Of a stretch of 29,398 nt of DNA, positions 15,816 to 21,845 are shown piece after piece. The translations under genes were made by a program, and so were the position numbers. Under the pieces are notes generated by a model, which saw only the letters and a program-made list of their open reading frames with translations, searched no databases and was not told the DNA's origin. The stretch is from a virus: IMG/VR virus record IMGVR_UViG_3300035670_004613, positions 1-29,398 of that record. One strand, written 5' to 3'. Each line of letters opens with the position of its first letter. Within the stretch, counting starts at the first letter, position 1.

Positions 15816-16098
15816 TGGCTCAAACCTCATTCCAAAGCGCAATGCAAAGCACCAGTTCAGAAAACAAATCTTCGAGGCATGGGACCATCAATGCGCCTAC
15901 TGCGGCGTTCCGGCTGACACGCTGGACCATGTAAGGCCAAGGCATAAGGGCGGCGCTACCGTTACCACTAACCTTGTGCCTGCTTGTAAAAACTGCAACC
16001 GCAAGAAAGGCAGCGAAGACTGGCGCGAATGGTTTAGCCGTCAAAATTCATGGACCGAAGTTCGCGCTCAAGCAATTCAGGATTGGTTGCTTGATTAA
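15799..16098 (+). CDS. HNH endonuclease, late region
   Basis: This 99-residue protein is a compact zinc-bound HNH nuclease. CAYC forms the first half of the metal site, LDHVRPRHKGGATVTTNLVPAC carries the catalytic His region and conserved NLVP, and CKNCNRKKG closes with the second CxxC and the final HNH residues. It ends the plus-strand late block and is followed by the convergent minus-strand genes. Small free-standing HNH proteins of this size can be homing endonucleases or packaging cofactors working with terminase. Being far from the presumed terminase gene at 29287, the mobile interpretation is slightly favoured. The start overlaps the upstream gene by 17 nt. Confidence 0.8.
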   Translation: MDHLIDGSNLIPKRNAKHQFRKQIFEAWDHQCAYCGVPADTLDHVRPRHKGGATVTTNLVPACKNCNRKKGSEDWREWFSRQNSWTEVRAQAIQDWLLD

Positions 16099-16216
16099 GC
16101 ATTTGATGATAAAAAATCAATGCCTGCCATGCTTGGCGATGGTCCTTACACATACCATTTAGGCACACTCGATAGGTGTCCCCCACTTTGTGAATCGTTG
16201 GCAGCGACATGGCCAA
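16034..16216 (-). CDS. Hypothetical 60-residue protein downstream of the sigma gene
   Basis: A minus-strand frame encodes MAMSLPTIHKVGDTYRV... followed by CLNGMCKDHRQAWQALIFYHQML, which reads as a genuine short alpha/beta protein. It overlaps the C-terminus of the sigma gene by 71 nt (start region) and the convergent HNH gene by 65 nt (3' end), more than typical here. I include it because composition and helix pattern look protein-like and because it extends the leftward operon. A start at M3 (16210) is equally possible. Function is unknown. Confidence 0.45.
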   Translation of the reverse strand: MAMSLPTIHKVGDTYRVCLNGMCKDHRQAWQALIFYHQMLNQATNPELLERELRSMNFDG

Positions 16217-17090
16217 GTGGGGTGTCGTCCAAGGGGTTGCTCATCAGCATACGCAGGCGGTTGATGCCACGACGTTCAAGGTTTTGCAGTTTGGTTTTGT
16301 TCATGCCTAACTGCTTTTCCAAAGCGCTCCAAGTTACAGGTACAGCAAGGCTTCTGGCCTGCATTACTTGTTGCGTTGTTGAGTCCAAATACTTTGCAAA
16401 GTATTTCATCATCTGAGCAATTTCTTGGCTCTTTGTTACATCATCTTCAAGGCAAGATGGGTCGGCAATCGTGTCACAAATTGATCCACTATCTGCGTCG
16501 TTAATTTTCTGATCAAGGCTGGTGACGCGGTAAGCGCGCTTCAACATCATCGACAGCTCTTTGGTGTCCATTGCTATTGCTTCTGCCAACTCACTAAGCG
16601 TCGGCTCACGGCCAAGCCTGTGTCCCATATCCTGCGCTGTACGGTTGATTTTGAACAGCAGTTCATGCAGCGACGATGGCAGGCGAATCATGGCATCCTG
16701 CATGATGAGCGCCCGCGTGATGCCTTGCCTGATCCACCAGTAGGCGTAGGTCGAGAACTTGTAGCCGCGGCTTGGGTCAAACAACTCAACAGCACGCGCA
16801 AGGCCGATATTGCCTTCCTGAATCAGGTCCATCAGCTCAAGCGTCTTGTTCTGCCGTCTGTCGTACTTACGCGCTACATGAACGACAAGCTGCAAATTGG
16901 ACTGGATAAACCGCTGCCGTGCGCGTTCGCCACTACGCAGTTCGCGCTTTTCATTTGGCGTCAAAGACCTTGTTAAATCCTTTAATTCTCTCCATTTCAC
17001 AACACGTCTGCCAAGTTGTATCTCTTGCTCCGCTGTTAACAGTGGATATTTAGCAATACTGTTGAGATAGTCTTTGATGCTGTCGGCCAT
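16146..17090 (-). CDS. RpoD-family sigma factor (phage-encoded, group 2-like)
   Basis: This 314-residue sigma-70-family protein has region 1.2 (DSIKDYLNSIAKYPLLTAEQEIQLGRRV, residues about 3-30), a strong region 2 (QLVVHVARKYDRR, DLIQEGNIGLARAVELFDPSRGYKFSTYAYWWIRQGITRAL), and region 3 (RLGREPTLSELAEAI). Region 1.1 is absent, as in cyanobacterial group 2 sigmas. Region 4 is divergent: VPVTWSALEKQLGMNKTKLQNLERRGINRLRML replaces the normal 'TL.EIg..lg.tRERIRQIE.kalrkLR', so -35 recognition is likely changed. It would direct host RNA polymerase to phage promoters, most likely late ones. It sits near the 3' end of the leftward early operon, suitable for timed appearance. Its start is 1 nt from a plus-strand gene. 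Confidence 0.92.
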   Translation of the reverse strand: MADSIKDYLNSIAKYPLLTAEQEIQLGRRVVKWRELKDLTRSLTPNEKRELRSGERARQRFIQSNLQLVVHVARKYDRRQNKTLELMDLIQEGNIGLARAVELFDPSRGYKFSTYAYWWIRQGITRALIMQDAMIRLPSSLHELLFKINRTAQDMGHRLGREPTLSELAEAIAMDTKELSMMLKRAYRVTSLDQKINDADSGSICDTIADPSCLEDDVTKSQEIAQMMKYFAKYLDSTTQQVMQARSLAVPVTWSALEKQLGMNKTKLQNLERRGINRLRMLMSNPLDDTPLGHVAANDSQSGGHLSSVPKWYV

Positions 17091-17091
17091 G

Positions 17092-17331
17092 ATGAATCCA
17101 CTGGTTCACACAATGGAAGCACAGTTCCATGGCGCTGCCAACGCTAGCATGTTGCGCCAGTTACATGCTGCAAAAGATTGGAACGCTTTACTTGAATATG
17201 CCCTGCTGTTAGCTGAGCAAGAAGCAAGCCAGCGTTCGCAAATCCAGTGGCTAGCGGCAGAAGCCATGCGTTCATGCAGCGTCGAGCCGTGGCACCTGGA
17301 TGCAGCCCGCGACCTTGCTGGCGGTGACTAG
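17092..17331 (+). CDS. Hypothetical helical protein on the plus strand inside the leftward block
   Basis: From ATG 17092 this encodes about 79 residues; ATG 17113 (MEAQFHGAANASML) is an alternative, and an earlier ATG at 17074 would overlap the sigma start. The product is strongly helical (AANASMLRQLHAAKDWNALLEYALLLAEQEASQR) with no membrane segment, and resembles small conserved cyanophage hypotheticals I have seen. It is the only plus-strand gene between 16098 and 24167, starts back-to-back with the sigma gene (1-nt gap) and overlaps the 3' end of the AP2-HNH gene by 60 nt. Function is unknown. Its promoter, if separate, would lie within the sigma gene. Confidence 0.55.
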   Translation: MNPLVHTMEAQFHGAANASMLRQLHAAKDWNALLEYALLLAEQEASQRSQIQWLAAEAMRSCSVEPWHLDAARDLAGGD

Positions 17332-17835
17332 GCCCGCACGGGCCTGCCTTTGGTAATGCGCTTTATGCCAAGCCTCTGACGCCTCTTCTTTGGAATCAAA
17401 AACGCCAACGGAAACAAATTTGCCGTCAATTGCCAAGCCAGCCTTCCATTTGCCTCGATAAGCATAAACGCCTGCATGCCCAGTTGTGTTGTTTTTGTTT
17501 ATTTTTGACCTGTTTAATTGATTCTGTCTTTTATCGACTAATCTTAAATTTTCAATTTTATTATCTTGCCTATTGCCATTGATGTGATCAACTTCCAATG
17601 GAAATGGATCCGCGCCGGTGCAAAGTGTCCAAACAACGCGATGAGCTTGCAGCTTCTTTTTGTTGCCAAGCCTGATGCGCCTATAACCAGTCGTGGGGCA
17701 AATGGCGCCAGCAACTTGCCCTTTTCGAGCGTTATACCATCTGTCTTTTACCCAAACAACTTGGCCAATCAAGGGATCGTAGGCAAGCCATTCCCGCAGT
17801 ATTTCAAGATTTGGCAAGGGAGCTGATTTGGTCAT
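17272..17835 (-). CDS. HNH homing endonuclease with AP2 DNA-binding domain
   Basis: This 187-residue protein has an HNH_3-type nuclease at about residues 60-110: QAHRVVWTLCTGADPFP, VDHINGNRQDNKIENLRLV, RQNQLNRSK. An AP2-like DNA-binding module follows at about 120-165 (HAGVYAYRGKWKAGLAIDGKFVSVGVFDSKEEASEAWHKA). This HNH-AP2 arrangement is typical of free-standing phage homing endonucleases. The central DNA (about 17470-17580) is conspicuously A/T-rich against its neighbours, a sign of recent transfer. It lies between dCTP deaminase (ATGA overlap) and the sigma gene and overlaps the plus-strand hypothetical by 60 nt. The C-terminal extension beyond the AP2 domain may be read-through into host sequence. 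Confidence 0.88.
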   Translation of the reverse strand: MTKSAPLPNLEILREWLAYDPLIGQVVWVKDRWYNARKGQVAGAICPTTGYRRIRLGNKKKLQAHRVVWTLCTGADPFPLEVDHINGNRQDNKIENLRLVDKRQNQLNRSKINKNNTTGHAGVYAYRGKWKAGLAIDGKFVSVGVFDSKEEASEAWHKAHYQRQARAGLVTASKVAGCIQVPRLDAA

Positions 17836-18356
17836 TTGCCCATCATTTTAGATTGTTGAACAAATTTGTCATTATTGTAATTTCCAATTTTACCGTAACT
17901 GCGTTCAGGTTTTTTGCTCATCCTAAAAAATACAAGTTGCCCAATCTTGAGCCCCGGATAAATCGGCAGCGGTTGCAGTTGCCGCTGGTTCTTTAGCTCA
18001 AGCGTTAGCGTGCTGCCATGCCAGCCGGGGTCCGCGTAACCGGCGTGCAGGTTTTCATAGCCCTCTCGTGCACGGCTTGACTTCAGGAAGAACAGACCAG
18101 CGATGTCTTCTGGCATGTTGAACGTCTCCATTGTCTGCGCCAACACGAATTGCCCTGGCACCAGCTCGTACGGATGTTCAGCGCTGTAACCCTTGATGGA
18201 CAGCGGAATCATCTGCGCCGACTGGACCGATTCCAGCATGATGAGGTCACCCAGCCGTAGGTCAAGGCTGGCCGGGTTAATCAGCTCTTCGTCGTAGTTC
18301 TGCACCAATGCCTCATTGCGGATGAGGTCTTGGATTTCGGTGTCACACAGAATCAT
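17832..18356 (-). CDS. dcd: dCTP deaminase (dUTPase superfamily)
   Basis: This is 174 residues from the ATG at 18356 (MILCDTEIQDLIRN). I preferred it over an upstream in-frame ATG at 18416 because the family starts at this 'sD.eI...i' segment. Markers include NPASLDLRLGD, SSRAREG and HAGYADPGWHGSTLTLELKN, matching the conserved 'agwiDPGf.G.itLEl.N' active-site region with its catalytic glutamate. It would deaminate dCTP to dUTP, feeding dTMP synthesis during phage replication. A bifunctional deaminase/dUTPase cannot be excluded. It overlaps the zinc-ribbon gene by 14 nt upstream and the homing endonuclease by 4 nt downstream. Confidence 0.85.
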   Translation of the reverse strand: MILCDTEIQDLIRNEALVQNYDEELINPASLDLRLGDLIMLESVQSAQMIPLSIKGYSAEHPYELVPGQFVLAQTMETFNMPEDIAGLFFLKSSRAREGYENLHAGYADPGWHGSTLTLELKNQRQLQPLPIYPGLKIGQLVFFRMSKKPERSYGKIGNYNNDKFVQQSKMMGK

Positions 18357-18678
18357 TGTTCGCCGCCAGTCCGGTGTACAGAGCGTGCATGGGATGGTCC
18401 TTGTCATGCCGACCATCAGCGGCGTACAACGCCTCTAGGTCGTCTTGACGCTGCTGTTGTTCGATTGGGTTGCAGTCGGGGTTCATGTGCGGCTTTTTGT
18501 TGATGTGAATGATGTCGTACTTGGAGACCGATTGCTCATGCGGCTGCCGTGTGTACCAGCGATGGCTGCAAGCAGCGCACCTACGTCGGCGGATGATGCC
18601 TTTGTCGGTGCTGTTGGTGACTATCACATAAGTGCGATAGCTGCCGCATTTAGGGCATTGAACTTGAACGGCGGGCAT
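18343..18678 (-). CDS. Small zinc-ribbon protein (NrdR-like N-terminal module)
   Basis: This 111-residue protein has four cysteines (C8, C11, C34, C37) in QCPKCGSYRTYVI ... RRRRCAACSHRWYT. This closely follows the NrdR zinc ribbon 'CP.Cg...T.Vid.R....irRRReC..Cg.RftT'. The NrdR ATP-cone domain is missing and the C-terminal half is a polar tail (NPIEQQQRQDDLEALYAADGR), so this is not a complete NrdR. It may bind DNA or single strands, or act as a transcription modulator like Ogr-type phage zinc fingers. The gene overlaps dCTP deaminase downstream by 14 nt and the RHH-like gene upstream by 29 nt. Confidence 0.65.
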   Translation of the reverse strand: MPAVQVQCPKCGSYRTYVIVTNSTDKGIIRRRRCAACSHRWYTRQPHEQSVSKYDIIHINKKPHMNPDCNPIEQQQRQDDLEALYAADGRHDKDHPMHALYTGLAANNDSV

Positions 18679-18916
18679 CTTCGAGAGTTTGCGCCATGAC
18701 AGCAGCGCTGCGCAGCATAGTGCTCAGCTTGACTGGTTGCATATCCTTCCAGCAGGCGTAGCGAATGGCCTGCCGAAAGCCCATTGAAATGTTACCGTCG
18801 CCAAGCGCACGGGCTGCCTCGATTTCCTCTCGGCTCATGCGGATATTGACGGTAAAATTGCGCCCTTTTCCTTTGGGGCGGCGGTCGTTTAACTTATCAG
18901 CCACTGCATATACCAA
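18650..18916 (-). CDS. Ribbon-helix-helix-like DNA-binding protein
   Basis: This 88-residue protein has a basic N-terminus (NDRRPKGKGRN), a beta strand FTVNIRMS, and two helices (REEIEAARALGDG, SMGFRQAIRYACWK) in the CopG/Arc ribbon-helix-helix order. The strand would insert in the DNA major groove as a dimer. The C-terminal helix (LSTMLRSAAVMAQTLEDARR) has no obvious domain. It overlaps DUF3310 by 28 nt and the zinc-ribbon gene by 29 nt, so all three are read from one message. A local transcription regulator is the simplest interpretation; target sites are not identified. Confidence 0.55.
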   Translation of the reverse strand: MVYAVADKLNDRRPKGKGRNFTVNIRMSREEIEAARALGDGNISMGFRQAIRYACWKDMQPVKLSTMLRSAAVMAQTLEDARRSSSMP

Positions 18917-19092
18917 TTGGCTTTGCGCAGTGATTCATTGCCGCCTTTATGACGTTCGCGCCAGATGTACTTAAGGACATTGCCCTTACAAAATCCACGG
19001 AACTCTTCTGGCGTTAAGGCGGCTTGTATAGCCTCAATGCATTCGATGCCGCCTTGTGTGTAATGCTGCGGGTGATTAACTAGGTCGGTCAT
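18889..19092 (-). CDS. DUF3310 protein
   Basis: This 67-residue protein matches DUF3310 throughout: the N-terminal VNHPQHYTQGGIECIEAI, then LTPEEFRGFCKGNVLKYIWR and a final KGGNESLRKANWYMQWL helix. The 'HP.HY..ggiE.id.i' and 'f..GNviKYi.R...K.g.edl.KA.wYl' motifs are essentially the whole family. These small proteins are very common in phage early regions, often next to nucleotide-metabolism or recombination genes, and are sometimes annotated as nucleotide-kinase-like. Their biochemical role is not established. It overlaps both neighbouring genes slightly, within the leftward operon. Confidence 0.87.
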   Translation of the reverse strand: MTDLVNHPQHYTQGGIECIEAIQAALTPEEFRGFCKGNVLKYIWRERHKGGNESLRKANWYMQWLIS

Positions 19093-19228
19093 CTTGCATT
19101 AGCTCCATCAAATTAAGGATGTGCGCTGCAAATGCCGTGTGCGTCATGACAGCATGGGTGCCCGGAGGCACCCCGTAACTGTCACGCCACCATTCTTCAA
19201 AAGCTACTTTGAGGGTGGCTTCGTCCAT
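19076..19228 (-). CDS. Hypothetical 50-residue protein
   Basis: A short frame on the minus strand runs from ATG 19228 to TAA at 19076-19078 and encodes MDEATLKVAFEEWWRDSYG, VPPGTHAVMTHTAFAAHILNL, ending QDDRPS. The start overlaps the SSB stop (TGATG) and the end overlaps DUF3310 by 17 nt, exactly filling the gap between them. 'EEWW...Y..P.gth....' followed by an alanine-rich helix recalls small conserved phage proteins with this spacing. No function can be assigned. Confidence 0.6.
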   Translation of the reverse strand: MDEATLKVAFEEWWRDSYGVPPGTHAVMTHTAFAAHILNLMELMQDDRPS

Positions 19229-19542
19229 CAGAAGACAGACTCCTCTTGCTGACGTGGCGGCAGTGAAAAGTCCTGCACATCCAGCTCAAGCGACTGGCCT
19301 TGCGTGCCGTCTTTCTTTTCATAGGTGCGCAGCTTTCCGCGACCCGAGACGGTAACTTTTGAACCTTTGGTGAAATACTTCATCACCGTTTCAGAGCGCT
19401 TGCCCCACACTTGGCAGTTAATCCAAGTGGTCTCATCTTTGCCGGTAGTTGTAGCAATCGTGAAGTTAGCAACTTGTGAGCTGCCAACATCTTTCAATTC
19501 AGGGTCACGGCCAAGGTTGCCGTGTGCAGTAATGACAAGCAT
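19228..19542 (-). CDS. ssb: Single-stranded DNA-binding protein
   Basis: This 104-residue OB-fold protein has the SSB core: ITAHGNLGRDPELKDVGSSQVANFTIATTT, then TTWINCQVWGKRSETVMKYFTKGSKVTVSGRGKLRTYEKKDGTQGQSLELDVQDFSL. The long disordered linker of bacterial SSB is missing. The protein ends a few residues after the OB fold with PPRQQEESVF, which still places acidic residues before a terminal phenylalanine and might imitate the DDDIPF interaction tip. It would coat single strands for the RecT/Bet annealase and exonuclease encoded immediately upstream on the same strand. It is separated by 2 nt from the HTH gene. Confidence 0.9.
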   Translation of the reverse strand: MLVITAHGNLGRDPELKDVGSSQVANFTIATTTGKDETTWINCQVWGKRSETVMKYFTKGSKVTVSGRGKLRTYEKKDGTQGQSLELDVQDFSLPPRQQEESVF

Positions 19543-19544
19543 GA

Positions 19545-19766
19545 TCAGGGATTTAAAGGTGTGATTGAATTGGCTTCTTCAAAGGCCAGAACATCCGCAA
19601 GGGCATATCTGACCCGTGATTCACCAAGCGGTAAACCGAAGCGTGGAACCGTGTAATGCGGTGGTCCTTGCTTGCGGAGCCGCTGCGCTTTGATGGTACT
19701 AGGTTTTAGCCCCCAGCGCACGGCTAATTGTTCAGTTGTTAGAAACAATTTCGTCCTCCTTTTCAA
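19545..19766 (-). CDS. Small helix-turn-helix protein (AlpA/excisionase-like)
   Basis: This 73-residue protein contains a winged HTH of the MerR/HTH_17 type: [33 protein letters not shown] followed by [15 protein letters not shown]. The 'lt.eqlA..wg.s..ti...R..g.gP....' and 'vrY...dv..fe' motifs match AlpA or excisionase-like proteins. No integrase is visible in the window, so a transcriptional role is more likely than excision. It lies between RecT (35-nt overlap) and SSB (2-nt gap). Confidence 0.75.
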   Translation of the reverse strand: MKRRTKLFLTTEQLAVRWGLKPSTIKAQRLRKQGPPHYTVPRFGLPLGESRVRYALADVLAFEEANSITPLNP

Positions 19767-20490
19767 GCATCAACTGCAACAACTTGTCGTGTTGCTCTTG
19801 CGTGATTTCGCCAGCCTCTAAGCGTGCGGTCATGCGCGGTTGCAGCTCTTCAAGATCTTTCAGGCTTTTGGCTTTGGCGATTGCCGCAGCGCCAGCAGTG
19901 AAGGTCTTACTTGTGTCCTTTGCCTTAACCTCAGGCAGTGCAGGCGCAGGCTCGACGGCAGTGACGGTCACAGGCTCGGCTTGGTCCATCTCGTCAGTGG
20001 TGTAGACACCGGACATGTCAGCGGGGAATGCTTTGCGAAGTGCTAGCGCTTCGGAGCATTTGGCAATCATGGTGGCGGGCATCTTTGACCAAAGCCCTTG
20101 GCCTGCGTTGTAATCGGCAAATCGTGCGACGCCGACGAACGGATGCTGGCTGCCCTTGCGGTGAACGATGGTCTTGGCCGCGGCAGGTGGCTTAGCGCTA
20201 AGCCATACGTCTTGCCATTGACCATCTTCACCGCACCAATGCGTTTCGCTGCCGTCTAGCTGGCCAGTGCGCTCGGCAATAGCACGCAAGCCGTCGATGC
20301 CGGCCTGAATGGTCATCTTGCCGCCGCGCTTGATGGCATAAATCTGCTTGCTGAACGGGTCAAGGCCAGTGCGTTGACAGGCATAGGCAAACAGCCTTAG
20401 CTCGTCGTTGCTGCAGCCCGGAGCAATGGTGCTGCTGATGAGCTGCTGCTGGTCAGGTGTCCAAGTAGTGATGCTTACGGTGGTCGTCAT
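19732..20490 (-). CDS. bet: RecT/Redbeta-type single-strand annealing protein
   Basis: This 252-residue protein has the annealase core. It includes [51 protein letters not shown], corresponding to the 'a...gLdPf.kqiyai...gk...v.idG.r.ia' block of Redbeta/RecT proteins, then [33 protein letters not shown] with the conserved 'W...P..mi.K.a.a.alR.afp' motif. The C-terminal 80 residues are an alanine/glutamate-rich linker and helix that may bind SSB. With the adjacent RecE-like nuclease and SSB it forms a complete phage recombination module. It follows the exonuclease gene directly with no gap. Confidence 0.9.
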   Translation of the reverse strand: MTTTVSITTWTPDQQQLISSTIAPGCSNDELRLFAYACQRTGLDPFSKQIYAIKRGGKMTIQAGIDGLRAIAERTGQLDGSETHWCGEDGQWQDVWLSAKPPAAAKTIVHRKGSQHPFVGVARFADYNAGQGLWSKMPATMIAKCSEALALRKAFPADMSGVYTTDEMDQAEPVTVTAVEPAPALPEVKAKDTSKTFTAGAAAIAKAKSLKDLEELQPRMTARLEAGEITQEQHDKLLQLMLEKEDEIVSNN

Positions 20491-21276
20491 TTAGAAGGTT
20501 TCGGTTTGGATTGGATTTGATGCCCATTTGGGCAGGCTGAGGGTTTGCACCGTGTCGCTGTAGCCAGGCCACACGTTTGCGGCTTGGCATCCGGCAATCA
20601 CGTCAAGTGCATTGTCCCTCGTGGTTCGCCCTAATGCAAGGGCATCGTCGTCGAGTTCATACACCGCAACAGCGTGCGGGTAGGTCTTCTCGACTGCGAC
20701 GAACACAAAGCGCTCAGCGCCGTGCAGGCCGGCTAGATAATGCGCCGCCTGAACGTGGTAAGCGAAAGTTGCCACGCTGCGGGCAAATGCTTGCGGGCTG
20801 GCGTCGGTAGTGGTCTTGATGTCAACCACTGTTGAGCCGAAGTACCAGTCAGGACGGCACTTGCAACGCATTCCTGTCGGCAGGTCATCCCACCAGAAAG
20901 ACTGCTCTGCCTTGCCATCCGCCAACAGCGCTGATGCAACCGGATGGTTGCGCACTGCAGCAGCCATGCTGCGTGCAAGTGCCATGTCGCTGCTGGTTAC
21001 AGCTTCAATGCCTTCGGCCTCCATGGCCGCGGCCTGCTCCTTGCCGGCCTTGGTGTTACGCGCACCGCAAACGCCATAACGCTGCAGTAGCCCATCCGGT
21101 TCAAGGATGGCGCAATGGGCAAGGCTGCCCAGCTTCATCGCCGCCGTTGGCTCGACCGGCTTGCGGTCAGGGTCAACGTACCGGCTCCAGTAGTGGTAAG
21201 GCGACTGCATTACCGCTTTGAGATGGCTGGCGCTTATTGCTGGGTCGGCGTGGTACTGCTCATTGGTGATGGTCAT
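20491..21276 (-). CDS. RecE-like / YqaJ-type exonuclease (PD-(D/E)XK)
   Basis: This 261-residue protein starts MTITNEQYHADPAISASHLKAVMQSPYHYW, the typical opening of phage RecE-C/DUF3799 nucleases ('S.S.lk.l..sP.hy'). The catalytic part includes GMRCKCRPDWYF, then VVDIKTTTDASPQAF, carrying the D-x-K metal site, and YHVQAAHYLAG with the final Tyr/Gln motif. Such enzymes resect double-strand ends 5' to 3' and hand the strand to the annealase. It sits immediately upstream of RecT and overlaps the preceding small gene by 4 nt. Confidence 0.85.
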   Translation of the reverse strand: MTITNEQYHADPAISASHLKAVMQSPYHYWSRYVDPDRKPVEPTAAMKLGSLAHCAILEPDGLLQRYGVCGARNTKAGKEQAAAMEAEGIEAVTSSDMALARSMAAAVRNHPVASALLADGKAEQSFWWDDLPTGMRCKCRPDWYFGSTVVDIKTTTDASPQAFARSVATFAYHVQAAHYLAGLHGAERFVFVAVEKTYPHAVAVYELDDDALALGRTTRDNALDVIAGCQAANVWPGYSDTVQTLSLPKWASNPIQTETF

Positions 21277-21473
21277 GGCGCCACACCTTCGCGCAGTTGA
21301 CGATGAAGACGCGATGACGGTCCGTAGGTGGCATAGACCTCGGGAAATGCCAGCAGCAGCCGCTCACGGTTGATGGGGTCAGCCTTGAGGCCAGTTTCAG
21401 CCAAGGACTTGAAAAAGCTGCCGGCGTACTGCGATGCAGTGATAAAGGTCCAATAGCGGTCTTGATCAGTCAT
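21273..21473 (-). CDS. Hypothetical 66-residue protein
   Basis: The product MTDQDRYWTFITASQYAGSFF... continues with LAETGLKADPINRERLLLAFPEVYATYGP and SRLHRQLREG, a compact helical protein without known motifs. The segment 'in.erLl.aFpe.~..YGp' is a pattern I have seen in small phage early proteins, but I cannot name a family. It overlaps the exonuclease gene as ATGA, which supports its reality. An upstream hairpin at 21496-21517 lies 23 nt from its start. Confidence 0.55.
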   Translation of the reverse strand: MTDQDRYWTFITASQYAGSFFKSLAETGLKADPINRERLLLAFPEVYATYGPSSRLHRQLREGVAP

Positions 21474-21495
21474 AAAATGATGTTGGTAAGGATGA

Positions 21496-21517
21496 GGGGG
21501 CTTGCGCCCCCTTTTTT
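21496..21517 (+). terminator. Rho-independent terminator-like hairpin, plus-strand orientation
   Basis: GGGGGC (21496-21501), loop TTGC, GCCCCC (21506-21511) and then six T residues (21512-21517) form a textbook intrinsic terminator for plus-strand transcription. On the minus strand the hairpin would be preceded by A residues and followed by TCATCC, so it should be weak for the operon that crosses it. No plus-strand gene ends nearby, making the orientation odd. Confidence 0.65.
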
Positions 21518-21557
21518 GTTGCCGAGATTGGGCGCGGCTCTCGGCTGGCCGCGTGGG

Positions 21558-21788
21558 TCATGCTGCAGTAAAGCCGCGCTCAAGCAGGCTCATGTAGAAC
21601 TCTTTGGCGTGCTTGACGGTGTAGGTTCCGTCGCCGCGACCCATGGTGCCGCCCCAGCCTTCTGAGGCGAGATGGAGCATGGTCACGTCAACCCACTTTT
21701 TGCCAGACTCTGAGGTCCGCTGTTGGAATGTGCAGCGGGCTGCGGGCAGTTGCTGGGTTTCGGGGCGCTCAAGCGTGTAGACGGTCAT
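21558..21788 (-). CDS. Hypothetical 76-residue protein, first gene of the recombination operon
   Basis: From ATG 21788 the product is MTVYTLERPETQQLPAARCTF..., with TSESGKKWVDVTMLHLASEGWGG and a C-terminal helix KHAKEFYMSLLERGF. An in-frame ATG at 21815 is less likely because it would start inside the promoter described at 21816-21843 and leave no leader. No known domain is recognised; a small beta-sheet DNA-associated protein is possible. Its position as first gene after the promoter suggests high early expression. Confidence 0.6.
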   Translation of the reverse strand: MTVYTLERPETQQLPAARCTFQQRTSESGKKWVDVTMLHLASEGWGGTMGRGDGTYTVKHAKEFYMSLLERGFTAA

Positions 21789-21815
21789 GGGTGGAATCCG
21801 GTTGATTGTCCCCAC

Positions 21816-21843
21816 ATCCTACACCATGGTTGGCCGTGGTCAA
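21816..21843 (-). promoter_or_regulatory. Sigma-70-like promoter for the leftward recombination operon
   Basis: Read on the minus strand, TTGACC (21838-21843) is followed after 16 nt by TAGGAT (21816-21821), close to the -35/-10 consensus. The start of transcription would fall near 21809, about 20 nt before ATG 21788. It lies between the VRR-NUC gene and the downstream set of recombination genes. The -35 box shares bases with the VRR-NUC stop codon. Confidence 0.65.
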
Positions 21844-21845
21844 CC
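21828..21845. promoter_or_regulatory. Imperfect palindrome overlapping the -35 box (candidate operator)
   Basis: GGTTGGCCGTGGTCAACC is an 18-bp imperfect inverted repeat in which 14 of 18 positions match its reverse complement. It covers the -35 hexamer of the promoter at 21816-21843, so a dimeric repressor bound there would block RNA polymerase. It could also be chance, since the VRR-NUC stop codon constrains part of it. Confidence 0.4.

Noticed and set aside
16099-16123. Bulged A/T-rich inverted repeat near the end of the late operon
   Set aside because: The stem is short with a bulge, and no clear T tract follows on either strand. It also lies inside the 16034-16216 frame.
17074-17091. 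ATG 17074 as start of the plus-strand hypothetical gene
   Set aside because: It overlaps the sigma start codon, and the ATGs at 17092 or 17113 fit the protein-like part better.
17331-17344. Hairpin GGCCCGCACGGGCC at the end of the plus-strand hypothetical gene
   Set aside because: It could be a terminator, but it is followed by only a short T run (CCTTTGG) and lies within the coding sequence of the HNH-AP2 gene, so it is not called.
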